A stretch of DNA of 64,000 bases. Origin: Gossypium raimondii (taxonomy: Eukaryota; Streptophyta; Magnoliopsida; Malvales; Malvaceae). Positions 1-10,644 of the stretch are shown in pieces (position 1 is the stretch's first letter; each line of letters opens with the position of its first letter). A program made the translations under genes and the position numbers. The stretch lies in NCBI RefSeq assembly GCF_025698545.1, contig NC_068567.1, forward strand, positions 60,083,371-60,147,370, read 5' to 3'. Under the pieces are notes generated by a model. That model saw nothing but the letters and a program-made list of their open reading frames with translations. It searched no databases and was not told the DNA's origin.

Positions 1-552
1 ACAACAATGATCCCTTCACCTGTTTCCATCAACACTCATCATTGGATGCAAAAGAAGCATCTTAATCTGACAGATATACTTCCATTTATACAAAGGTAAA
101 AATAACCCCAAAGTTTACTTTTGCTATAAAGATTTCTTCTTTACTGATTTTGGATTTATGTTTTCTTCCTCTGCCATTGAGCTACATTGCAAAGGTTTTT
201 TTTTTTTTTTAAAGCACTTCAAAGTTCATACCTGTCCATACAAGCATTACTTAGATTCATTTCACCTTTCAATATATTTTGCTTTTGTGCATTTCTTTCC
301 TCTTCAAAGATTTTTACCCCGTTTTGGACTTGGAAGTAATGATATACTGTATAAGTACTTCACTGTTGTAACTATATTGAAAGGTACCTCGGATAGTAGT
401 TTCCAAGCAATAGATTATTTTAAGTTTGGATCATTTTCGGATTAGAATCAATTCAATCAGATCGATTTTTTGAGTTTAGATCAGAATTAACAGTTCTATA
501 AAACGTTCATAATTCTGACACAAGTAAGCTGGGAAACACAAGAAATCCTCAA

Positions 553-592
<40 letters not shown>

Positions 593-1097
593 GCCTTTGA
601 TTGGTGGAGTTGCTTGTTTGTTGGTGTTCAATGTAATCTCTGTCTGAATTTAGGTGTTTTCAGACATTGATATGCAAACTTGTATCATAATACTACAGAA
701 CCACTGAATTTGTTCATAGTGCCACACCCTTTTCATGTCATTTAACTTCACCCTTAAAATCAACGATGAATTCTATAAAAGAAAGAAGGGAAAAAATGGT
801 ATTGGATCAATGTTAATTTTACAAATATTTAAAGGAGAAAACATGTTACAGTTGCCAATTGTGGAAGACCATTGATTTTCAAAGCTAATACAATCATTGT
901 TATGCCAGCGAATATCGGGGCCAGCTCAGTCTACAAAGTCCAGACCAAAGAACAGCTCAAACAAAGCGGTCAACTCCATTTCCCTAATCCCAATACATAA
1001 CCTGACATTCAATTTCCCCCCTTTCATCTTCTTTCTTTCTTGTTGTCTGTTTCAGGGTATATTCTTATAAGCTTAAACAGGTTTCTTTTGAGCTTTA
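1..1097. other. Intergenic and upstream region of the quinone reductase gene
   Basis: No recognisable gene. An AT dinucleotide microsatellite lies at about 559-586. The last 150 bases before the start codon at 1098 are pyrimidine-rich and are probably promoter and 5' leader. The first 100 bases read open in one frame and end at a possible GT donor, so they could be the edge of a neighbouring gene, but nothing in them is recognisable. Confidence 0.5.
559..586. repeat. AT dinucleotide microsatellite
   Basis: About 14 uninterrupted TA units, visible directly. Likely polymorphic in length. Confidence 0.9.
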
Positions 1098-1932
1098 ATG
1101 GGTAAAGGAGGTGGTTGTATATTCAGCAAGAAAAGATCAACCATAGAAGCATCAGATCAAGATCTTGCAGACCCTGTTAGGGATGCTCCTGTTCAGAACC
1201 AAATTGAGAACAGTTTATTTCAAGAAGAATCGAAGAAACTCAAGGTGTTCATAGTTTTTTACTCCATGTATGGTCATGTGGAATGTTTAGCTAAAAGGAT
1301 GAAGAAAGGAGTGGATTCCATTGATGGGGTTGAAGGGTTTTTGTATAGGGTTCCGGAGACACTACCGATGGATGTATTGGAACAGATGAGGGTGCCACAG
1401 AAGGAAGATGAGTTGCCTTTTGTATCGGTTGATGATTTGGTGGAGGCTGATGGGTTGTTGTTCGGTTTTCCGACGAGGTTCGGTTCCATGGCGTCACAGA
1501 TGAAGGCTTTTTTCGATTCTACGGCACACTTGTGGGAGCAACAGAGGCTTGCAGGTGTGCCTGCTGGTTTCTTTGTGAGCACCGGGACACAAGGCGGCGG
1601 CCAGGAGACGACCGCGTGAGTATATCCTTCGAGTTGATCTGATGTTATATGTAATGAAAACTCCTTAAAAACATTATATTTTTCTGCAATTCAGGTGGAC
1701 TGCCATCACACAGTTAGCTCACCATGGGATGGTTTATGTTCCTATTGGCTACACTTTTGGTGCTGGAATGTTCAAAATGGATTCAATCAGAGGAGGATCC
1801 CCATACGGTGCCGGTGTTTATTCCGGTGACGGCACAAGGGAACCAAGTGAAACAGAGCTAGCTCTTGCTGAGCATCAAGGGAGATACATGGCTGGAATTG
1901 TCAGAAGGTTTGCCACTCCTCGTAACAACTAG
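1098..1932 (+). CDS. NAD(P)H:quinone oxidoreductase, WrbA/FQR1-like (flavodoxin-like)
   Basis: Two exons, 1098-1615 and 1695-1932, give 251 residues. The junction splits a GCG alanine codon and joins a GGGQETTA segment to WTAITQL, both conserved in the WrbA family. The flavodoxin-like fold starts near residue 49 (KVFIVFYSMYGHVECLA, the FMN phosphate-binding loop), with FGFPTRFG and STGTQGGGQE as further FMN-site motifs. Members reduce quinones by two electrons using NAD(P)H and FMN, which avoids semiquinone radicals. The N-terminal 45 residues (MGKGGGCIFSKK) are an extension absent from the shortest FQR1 proteins and resemble the longer plant subgroup. Its Gly and Cys next to the initiator Met could be lipid-modified for membrane attachment (inference). 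In-frame ATG at 1098 is the first in the ORF. Family call is firm; the exact paralogue is not. Confidence 0.93.
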
Positions 1933-2636
1933 GCCCTGCTCAAACAAAGAACACCGTGTTTGTTTGTTTTTTCATTCAAACTTGTCCTTAATAGATACCA
2001 CTTTGTCAATAGATTAACAATCACCCCCATATTTATGGCTTGATTTTCCCATTTTACAGCTTTTGATTTGCCTTATTTGTTGAAAGATTGCCATTATCTC
2101 AGTTATAAACCACTTACTGCTACATTTTGTATTTACAGCAAGCCATTGAAGCATGGATTTTATCCATTTTTGTTTTCTTTTCTGCTGAATCTGAAGCAAA
2201 AATAGATCTTTTAAGCAAACAATGCATATCCCAGTTTATGAAAAACCCAGAAAATCAATAGAGCATTCATAAGATAAAAATTAAAGCTGGCCAAAAACCA
2301 TACTGGTAACCCCAAAAAGGAAATGTTTTTAAATACTAATTATCAACATTAAGAAGTCTAAAAATTTGGAAGAACAAGGATAATGTCTGAAGAGGTTACT
2401 AATAAACACCTTCGATTAAAAATTAAAGAAAAGGCGCCATCAGCGAAACCCCCAGATTTTGGTATTTGATTTTGGCCTCCCATGAATCAAATAAGCACCT
2501 TTTTATCTTTAGCTCATTTGGGATTATGAAGGCCATCTCTTATTATTCAACTAAAAAGGACCAAAAACATGAAGATTTTCTGCAGAAAAAACGAAGCTAA
2601 TGAATGAAGATAAAAAAAAATGGAGAAAGAAACAGG

Positions 2637-2700
2637 ACTTACGTTTTCACAGTTTCGGCTTTGGTTGGAGAGTTGTTGTGGGTTATGTTGATTTTTATAG
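2637..2700 (-). promoter_or_regulatory. Possible minus-strand TATA box and first-exon donor site
   Basis: On the minus strand a TATA-like CTATAAAAAT lies at 2700-2691. It is followed after about 50 bases by AAAAC and a perfect GTAAGT donor-like hexamer at 2642-2637. Further downstream on that strand there are pyrimidine-rich stretches ending in CAG, near 2580 and 2195. This could be the start of a short spliced or non-coding transcript, but no convincing protein follows. It may also be chance in AT-rich DNA. Confidence 0.25.
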
Positions 2701-3239
2701 TGTCAACTTGGGGTAGTCGTCCAAAACCCTAGATCTCCACTTTATTGTTTTGGCTTAAATGCAAAATTAGTCCTTGAATTATAACACCTTTTTCACTTAG
2801 GTATTTAAAATATTTTTTTGTCAAATGTAGTAATCCTCAACCAATTATGTCTTGACATGTGGTTAATTTTTTTAAAACTTAAAAGAGGGGTTAAATATTT
2901 TGTTTTTCTTTCCTTTTCTTTCTTCTTACTTCCATCTTTCTCTCTTCTCTCTTTTTTATATTGAATCAAAGCACAGGAAACAAAAATCAAGAGAACATAA
3001 ATAAAGAATTACAAAGCTTTTAATCTCTCCTTAGCTTTACTTACTGTCCATCTAAGAGTAGCATCATGATCATCATACCTCCAAACAACCTCCATCAATT
3101 TGTTTAGGAAATAAATATCGTCTAGAATCGGTTTTTGTTCCCAATGAACTTATATGGGTTTCTTCTTGATAATATTCTCAATCATTCTGTCCTTAATTCC
3201 AATACTACATGCATGGATGTTAGTTTGCCAAGCCACAAC

Positions 3240-3705
3240 TAGTGTCACGGGGCTAGACCTTTCGTCTTGCAATCCGTACGACCTGACACACAAACGTGTG
3301 AGTCCTGTAGGTTTTAAAGGTTGCAAGTCAGACAGTTACACGGCCTGGCACACTGGTGTGTGGCTGGGCCGTGTGACCCAAGTCAGAGAGTTACACAGAC
3401 ATGGGTTGGGACACGACCATGTGTCCCTACTTCGATTGTTACACAGCCGTGTGACCCTTGCAACCCAATTTTTCTAACTTTTCCCTCAATGTTTCAAATG
3501 TTTCCAATTTAGTCTCGAATCGTTTCTAAAGCGTTTTTAAGGCCCCGATGGCTCGAATAAGGGACGATATGCATGTGTATGAATGGATTATGCTATGATT
3601 ATGGTAATGTTTAGAAATGAATTTTTAAGTTATGTTTTTACAGTTATGCTTCGTAACCTTTCGTAACCCTATTCCGACGAAGGATACGGGTTAGGGGTGT
3701 TACAC
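3240..3705 (-). mobile_element. LTR fragment of a Ty3/gypsy-type retrotransposon
   Basis: Read on the minus strand, the end at 3705 starts TGTAACACCCCTAACCC, which matches my memory of the 5' end of abundant Malvaceae gypsy LTRs. The interior repeats short CACACGG / CCGTGTG-like motifs many times, another hallmark of those LTRs. No internal coding region is attached, so it is a solo LTR or a broken end. It is diverged and appears old. The lower boundary is uncertain. Confidence 0.55.
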
Positions 3706-4293
3706 ACCGGGTGAGCCCAAATTGGTGTGCATATTCCAAACCTTTTCTGTTCCCTTGGGGTCATCCAGCCAATCAAAACTGGTCCATCACTTGGAAGAGA
3801 CTTAAGGCCCATCTACTTGAATCCTGGTTAAACCGAAACACTTCGATAAATTGTATTTTATCAAGATAATTCTTGTAAATTCTAAAGGATAAACACTTAT
3901 AGAATTTAAATCCCTTAGAACTTCCTTGTTGTAGATGGGAACTAATCTCAGCCATTGATGTAATTCGATTTGTACCGTTGGATCTGGAGGAGCTCAACTA
4001 TAAATAGATGTCTCCTCCTTCATTTGTAATCACTTAATTCTTTCCGAGTTAAAGAAATATTTGAGAGTATTTACTCAACCACTTGATGTGCACTATCTTT
4101 TTGTAGCTCTCCTTGTTTGTTTGTAGCTTTTCTTTTTCAGAGTTTGCTTCTGCTTTGCATTGGTGCCTTAGAGAAGTTCTACAAGAATTCTCATTTTTCA
4201 AGAGTAAGATTGACATAAGCAGATTTGAACCCAAGAAATCGCCTAAAACTGTGCGGTTTGTCAGACAAAAGTTCTAGCCCCGTGACACCTATG
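3706..4293 (+). mobile_element. LTR-like or non-autonomous element with promoter-type core
   Basis: A CTATAAATAG TATA-like motif near 4000, then a T-rich leader, resembles the transcription start region of an LTR. The right end (about 4266-4292) is the inverted counterpart of 3239-3262: both carry GTGTCACGGGGCTAGA, in opposite orientation, about 1 kb apart. The segment may be the second half of a larger composite with the LTR fragment next to it. No coding capacity is seen. Confidence 0.35.
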
Positions 4294-4704
4294 TGTAGTT
4301 TATATCGTTTGCATATGTCCTTAACAATTTTTGCACGCAAAGCAAAATGTAAGAAAGTATTAGCTCATTAATTACCTAATGTATAACTAATACTTAGTTG
4401 CACTATGCGGTCAGATCATAATGCGAAAAGACAACTTCTATTAGTAGGTAATCTATAAGGTGCATAGTTTGATGAATTGAAATTGAGCAAGACGATTAAA
4501 TAACTATTATGTCGTTTATCAAGTCCAAATAGAGAGATCATTATCTTGGGTATTGGAGTGGTTTACTCCTAAAAGATAGAGATATAGATGTGATTGTCTA
4601 GATTAACAACACATCGGACAAGACCCAAATCAAATTAATACTAGATTCGTTTATGGATTAATTCACTTGTGCAGTTATAGTGTGAATTAGCTTAATCTTG
4701 AGTA

Positions 4705-5027
4705 GAGGTGTCCATGGGCCGGGCCGAGCCCAGAAAAAAATTTCAGCCCCCGTACTAGGCCCAGGCCTAGCCCGGCCCAAAATATGGGCTTGAAATTTTG
4801 TCCAAGCCCGACCCAGGAAAAATTTCCTAAGCCCGACCCATTTTTTTAATAAACACCAAAAAAATATTTTAAAAATTAAAATATATTTATTTATTATATT
4901 CGGGCCAAGCCTGGGCCAAAAAAGTGGTGCCCGAGGCCCTGCCCGTTTTCTAAACGGGCTTCTTTTTTTGCCCAAACCCATATTTCGGGCCTATATTTTT
5001 ACCCGAACCCTTCCACATGGACACCTC
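4705..5027. mobile_element. MITE with terminal inverted repeats and a 12-bp direct duplication
   Basis: The ends are GAGGTGTCCATG and CATGGACACCTC, a perfect 12-bp inverted repeat. The flanks 4693-4704 and 5028-5039 are both TAATCTTGAGTA, an exact direct repeat expected from target-site duplication. The interior is built from GGGCC/GGCCC-rich blocks on both strands around an AT-rich centre, so it can fold into a long hairpin. It is non-coding. A more degenerate relative lies at about 60379-60985. The long direct repeat would fit a Mutator-like element better than a hAT element, but the superfamily is not certain. Confidence 0.8.
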
Positions 5028-6047
5028 TAATCTTGAGTAAGTAACTATGTGTGCATGACTAGTATAGTTTTATGTATTAAAAGTTGGAGTTCAAATAGTT
5101 AAAGAGCCAAAACTTGACGCGTTGGATATACGACTTATGCATGACATAGCTTCATTTATAATAGTGGAATTCATAACCTTATAAAAGCTAAATGATATCC
5201 TCTCATCGGCATTGTATGATATCTGGAAAAGTAACGAGACCACAGTTTTTGTTAGTAATTGGCTTTTTTCACGAAGGAAGATGTAATGATTACCATGATA
5301 TAAAATAGGATCATATTGGGAGAACGGATTTAACCCAAATAAATTAATGATATTCAGGGTAACATTCTTATTACAAGATCATTGAACAAACACTTGTTAA
5401 GTTACTTTCGTAATGATATATAATAAGGGAGAGTTCAATCCTAGTACTTTAGTGGAATAACTCAATGATAAATAATGTTGTAATTAGTAGACAAAACGTT
5501 GAAATTTAATTCCAAATTATTTGAACCCTAATTATGTATGTCAAATCTGTCTCTTTGTTAGCTTAATATAAGCCTTAATGATTGCATGTAAAATCAATAA
5601 TATGAATTGAATAAAAGTGACAATTAAGAGAAACGAAGTTCATATATCACTTTCCGCAGTTAATACGTTTTCAAAATAGATGGCTCGTTTTCAAGGATCA
5701 AAAATATTATTTATTTATTTTTTTTAAAGTTCAGAGAAATTTCTTGGTCCTTATTAAAAGAGATGGGAACCTTGCTGGTTGCTGCCCATAAACTTGCTAA
5801 GTTTGCATTGAATATTACGAATGATTTTTTTTCTTTTTTATTTATAAAAAAGCCGTAAATATTAAAAATTTTATTTTCTTTTTAATTTTTATTATATTTA
5901 ATAATTAATTTTTTTCAAAAAAAGAAAATTTATAATTTATAAAAAAATTATAAATCGATTAAAATCAATCTATTTAAAAATTCTATAGTTCATAGATAGG
6001 CCGAAAAGAGAAAAGGAAAGCCCAAGAAGTGGGGAAGCGTTACAGAG

Positions 6048-6131
6048 GACGTGACGTCAAGCATCTATTTTATGACGTGGCCTAAACATAATTTTGAAAT
6101 TGCGGCTGCCAGTATATTGTAGCCACGTGTC
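6048..6131. promoter_or_regulatory. Cluster of ACGT-core (bZIP/bHLH-type) sites with no gene attached
   Basis: TGACGTCA at 6052-6059, TGACGTGG at 6073-6080 and CCACGTGTC at 6123-6131 lie within 84 bases. Such clustering is typical of plant promoters bound by TGA/HY5/ABF-type bZIP or bHLH factors. No supported ORF follows on either strand within 500 bases, and the next gene starts at 10645. It could drive a non-coding transcript, be a remnant, or be a distal element. Confidence 0.35.
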
Positions 6132-6866
6132 ACCCCAAAAACCGGTCCACGGACTTTTCGCTTCACTGTTGCTGCTTCTTATGACCGACGAGTCTCCAAC
6201 TCTCCATTTAAAACACCCCTTTTTTCTCATAAATTTACAAAATTACCATTATCTTATTTCTCATTAAAAAAAATGTAAAATTATAATTATAACAACTTGA
6301 ACATAAATAATACAAATGAGAACTGAAGCACAAGATATGTGAAATTGAAACTATACACCATCTCTCTTTTTTCCTTGAAGGTTAAGTGTGGCTCATCATT
6401 TAATTTTCGAGCACTTTTGTTAGATTCGGATCAAATCGATTAGTATTTCAATTTAAATAAAGAGATTGGATCAATCATTGAGTGATTTGTTCAAAATCGG
6501 TAAAAAATAAAAATAGAGATAAAAATAATAATTGAACAAATTTGTATTTTTTTAAATTCTTAATTTATTAATTATTATTGGACCGGTTCAATTTTTAAAA
6601 CATTGCATTTAAGTCCAAAAGTGTTATCCATTTGGCTTTATTTTACAAGGCAAAGAAGAAATTGCCTAAGAACAAGAAAGGAGAGAAAGAAGCAAAGCAA
6701 ACCCAAACTTCTAGGGCTACTAAACTTATGCTTGGGTATATTTTATTATTAATCCATACATTATTTATCAATTTGAAAATATAATAATATTATTTAAATT
6801 TTGTATAGATACATGTTGATTTATATCCATTTATATCGTAACAGATTGAAAGAATACAATAAAATA

Positions 6867-7058
6867 GGTCGATTGAGTTTTAGTTCGATTAGTATGGACA
6901 TTATTGTCAATATAAGAGGACGTAAATTTGAGTGCGTTGAAGTGCATTATCCTTCAATTTATGGGTCAGGGAGGGATTATAGATAGTTTTAGGTATTATA
7001 TCAAAAGAGCAGGTACAATCAAAATCTATAATGAGATTGTCTATAGTGTTTTTTTAAT
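6867..7058 (+). mobile_element. tRNA-derived SINE, copy 1
   Basis: An A-box-like TTAGTTCGATTAGTATGG is followed by a B-box-like stretch around 6930 and a conserved body (AAGTGCATTATCC, ATTTATGGGT, GATAGTTTTAGG). The same body recurs at 41281-41455 and 45697-45880, which makes a dispersed pol III-type retroposon family likely. The ends are approximate. Confidence 0.6.
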
Positions 7059-7169
7059 ATCTAACTTTACCAAACGAATAGTATGTATGTGTCATTACAT
7101 AAGTAGTTTAGGTTTTGTATTCAAAGAAAGTTGGTATTTTTTTTTAATATCCAACTTTATATTTTTTTT

Positions 7170-7810
7170 CTAATTTGGTATTTGAACTTTTTTTGGTTTG
7201 ATTTGGTATTTGAACTTGGCTTTTTTTCCTAATTTGGTACCTAAACTTGACACTTTTTCTTAAGTTGGTACTTAAACTTTTTGGGGGTCCAATTTGGTAC
7301 CTAAACTTGACTCTTTTTCCTAATTTGGTACCTAATCTTTTTTTGTTCAATTTTGTACTTGTCAAACGTTTTACAAATTATTCCAATATACTAACAATGT
7401 TATTTTTTTATGAGGTAGCAAAAATAATTAACGTATGACTGATATGTGATAGATGATATGATTTTTTATATTTTATATGTTCAATTACTTTTAGTTTTAT
7501 TTATTTAATTAATTATTTTATCAATTGAAACTAATAAATTTCTTTTAATTTGGGATTTTAAAAATCTTTTTTTCTTATTTAATATTAATTAGTTAAGCTA
7601 CTTATTTTTAACATGAATTTCCTCTAATCTTGACAATATTTTTGTAGAATAACAAAAAAAAAATTAACACCGTTAGTGTTTTGCATAATTTGTATAACAT
7701 TTAATAAATTTAGGTACCAAATTAGGAAAAATGCCAAGTTCAAGTACCAAATTGGGCCAAATAAAGTTTAGGTACCAACTTAGAAAAAAGTGTCAATTTA
7801 GGTACCAAAT
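7170..7810. mobile_element. Foldback element with tandemly repeated arms
   Basis: The left arm (about 7170-7365) repeats an AATTTGGTACCTAAACTT-like unit about five times. The right arm (7711-7810) carries the reverse complement of that unit (TTTAGGTACCAAATT) about three times. The arms are separated by about 345 bases of AT-rich DNA. No ORF of note. This is an inverted-repeat MITE-like structure rather than a tandem satellite. Confidence 0.65.
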
Positions 7811-8209
7811 GTTATATTAAACATTTTTAAATAATTATTCAAAAAATAAAAAAAGGGGGTTTGTCTTTCATTACCGAACAAGAACCAACATGTTAGTGTA
7901 AAAGAAAATATAAATGTCATGTTTCTAAATAGATCTAAATGAAAATCATTGAAAATTGAAGTAAGATTAATGAAGCAGAAAAGCTTCTTTGTCTTTTAAC
8001 TTGACAATGAAGGAGTAACAGTGGGTGCAGTGTGATGGTAAATTCAGACCAGAACTTTGTAATTTTCTAAATAAAAGGACTTGTAGTCTTCTCCTTATCT
8101 TGGAGACTAAGATTGCACCTTTCTTTTTCCTTTACAAAAACCATAACTAGATTTTGTCAAAAGTTGTCAAGCTTTTGTTTAAGGATAATATTGAACTTTT
8201 GAGATAAGG

Positions 8210-8450
8210 TAGAAATTATTTTTAGGAGAGTAGAAATTAAATTTTAATTTTTACAATAGTAAAATTTGAATAGCCTATATCTTTATAAAATTTAAAATAT
8301 TAAATCAAATGTTTATCATCTTTAGGGGGTAAAGTTTAATTTTTGCCTTTACTAATTTAATTTTTTTTAAATTTCAAAGATTTAAATGAAAAAAAAATCA
8401 TTTTAAGGGGACCGGGGCCCCTGCTAGCCCATTGGCTACGCCCCTGTATA
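8210..8450 (+). repeat. Dispersed repeat family A, copy 1
   Basis: Shares with 45030-45245 the ordered motifs CTATATCTTTATAA, AAATCAAAT, TTTATCAT, TTTAGG and a GC-rich end CCCCTGC(T/C)AGCCC. Partial relatives lie near 8503-8860, 21387-21680, 23955-24240 and 47105-47340. It is non-coding and probably a non-autonomous DNA transposon family. Confidence 0.5.
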
Positions 8451-8502
8451 GAACTACATTTATTTTAATTAATTAGAATTTGAGTTAGATTAGATATTGT
8501 AT

Positions 8503-8860
8503 TTAGAGGCGAAGCTAGGGGAGCTAACAGTAGCTTTAGCCTCCTTAAAAATGAAAATATTTAATTTAGCCTCTTTAAAAATAATAAAATTACAAGTTAA
8601 TTTATAGTAAACTTACATCTTTGGCTCCCTAAAATGAAAGTATTCAATTTAGCTCTTTTAGAAATAATAAAATTACGAGTTAATCTATGTAAATTTACAC
8701 TTTGCCCTCTCAAAATATGAAAAAAATTTCTATTTGGCCCTTAAAAATAATAGAATTATAAATTAGTATATATTAAAATTACATATTTATCTCTCAAAAG
8801 TTTTATAAATCGGTTCCGACCTCCCTAAAAAAGTTCATGGCTTCACTCTTGATTGTATTA
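8503..8860 (+). repeat. Dispersed repeat related to family A
   Basis: It begins AGAGGCGAAGCTAGGGGAG and contains three or four imperfect internal repeats of an AATTTAGC-CTCTT-AAAATAATAAAATTA-type unit, each about 90 bases. No coding content. It resembles the family A opening (GCGAAGCTAGG-like) more than its body. Confidence 0.45.
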
Positions 8861-9402
8861 TTTAATCAATTTAGTACTTGTAATGATTAATTCTAAATAA
8901 AACTTTTAAAATATAATATTATCTAATATTTGCAGTATATGTTTTATTATTTCAAGTAAGTCTTAGCATCAAATTGAATCAAAATCACATTAAATTGATA
9001 TCCAATAGATATATTAAATGATCAGTATTAAAGTTTAAATTGCATCAAATTCAACTCTAAATATAATATATTAAATTATATGTTGACGGACACCAACTCA
9101 ATTGAATAATAATAAAATATACTTATATTTTACAAAATAACAAATATCGAAATAATAATGTTTTGATTTTTATATTTTCTATAACATATTAATACAAATG
9201 AAATTTTAACTCAAGACACATACTCATTAAAACTTCAACTTAAACATTTTACTTAAAAAAGACTCATTTATTTTTATTATATATTATAAATATTTTATTT
9301 ACTCTGAATGAATCATACTTTAATATTATTTTATAATCGAATCCAAAATTTTATTTAAAAACCATCCGGTGAAAGTTATAATCATTGGCATAGCTTTAAT
9401 TA

Positions 9403-9990
9403 GGAGTGAGCGTTCGATCGAAATGAGTGAAAAAATTTCGAGTTAATCGAGTTGGTGAATCCTATATTATCATCCTAACTCAATTTGAAGTTCTTTTTTA
9501 ATCGAGTCGAGTCGAAATTGTTCGAGTTAAATTAAAAAATTAAACATGTCAAATTAAAATATTGTTACAGTATAACTAATTTCATGTTAGAACATATAAA
9601 TTTAAAATAATATATATTTGAAAACTTTTTCAAATCAAAATAATAAAAATAAGATGAGTATCATAAACTTGAATAATTAATTATTTTAAGTCCCAAAATT
9701 ATTATTTTAGAAAATTTTAAACTTTTAACTTTCTTTTCATATTTTATATATTTTTAAATTTTGATAATTTTTTAAAAATATAAATTTTAGGATTTTAATA
9801 AATATTTGGAGTTAAATTTTTTAACCTTTTGTAATTTTGTTGAGAGAAATAAATTTATTAACTTTTAAAATTGACAAGGATTAAAATGATATTTACACTA
9901 ATCTATCATTTAAATTATTTGAATTATAAAATTCAATTCGACCCGAACTCAAAACTCGAATTAATTACGAATAAGTCGAAATTTAAATTT
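9403..9990. mobile_element. Degenerate foldback element (GAGTGAGCG family)
   Basis: The left end GAGTGAGCGTTCGATCG with repeated TCGAGTTAA motifs is mirrored near 9930-9985 by ACTCGAATTAATTACGAATAAGTCG, its approximate inverse. The reverse complement of 45289-45475 carries the same opening. It is non-coding, AT-rich and diverged. The right end lies about 650 bases before the UPF0496 gene. Confidence 0.45.
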
Positions 9991-10644
9991 GTTTGGAAAA
10001 ACACTTGGCAAAGCTCTTCTCTTTTTATTGGGGGGACCGTAGCTTTAGCGCGTGAAAACTGTAAACAGAAAAAACTAGTTTTAATTACGAGATAGAAAGA
10101 GCAAAACACCTTGCTTCCCGCGTTTCCCTTTCCATGTCCCAAAATTTCAATTTTCTCATGCGTGCAAGCTATTCTCTAATGAAAAATCTCTTTATATTTT
10201 AAACAAAAACAATTCCCATTCCCCAGCCCTAAAGATCTAATTTTTTATTATTATTATTTTTTTCTTACAATCTCTTGCTTCTTAACGGTTTAAGTCTCTT
10301 TAAGATTCTTCATCAATCATTCATTTCACCTCCAACTTCATCACTAATTGCTTTCTTTCTCTCCAAGACAAAACCCCATCAACTCTTCATATTTATCTTC
10401 TCATCATAAGATTCAAAGTCTTCTCCTTTGTTTTTCTCTCTGGGTTTTCTAGATTTTCTCTTTTTTTGGGTTCTTTTCTATATAAAATATTAAAAACACT
10501 GTTCAAAATCTGATTTTTCTTTAGTGGGGCGGTTTAGTTTGGTAAAGTAGAGATCTTGTTCTTGTTCCAATTTGTTTTTTGTTTTTATATATATAAATCC
10601 CATTTATTTTTCTGGTATTCAGCTCATAATTTAAATCAGTAATC

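Larger units (their letters stand above)
1933..10644. other. Gene-poor AT-rich intergenic block (8.7 kb)
   Basis: No protein-coding gene could be supported. The block holds a gypsy-type LTR fragment, a MITE with a target-site duplication, a SINE, several foldback elements, and two promoter-like stretches with no obvious gene attached (about 2637-2700 and 6048-6131). These are listed separately. The remainder is AT-rich sequence without recognisable structure. Confidence 0.6.

Noticed and set aside
1-110. Possible exon at the left edge of the window
   Set aside because: A frame is open and a GT follows near 97, but the translation shows no family resemblance and too little sequence is visible to decide.
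158-445. 95-codon ORF on the plus strand
   Set aside because: Starts in AT-rich, T-rich intergenic DNA, has low-complexity Phe-rich composition and no family resemblance.
7170-7360. Short tandem repeats that could be read as a CRISPR-like array
   Set aside because: The units are degenerate, AT-rich and lack unique spacers of constant length; they form the arm of an inverted-repeat element in a plant genome.
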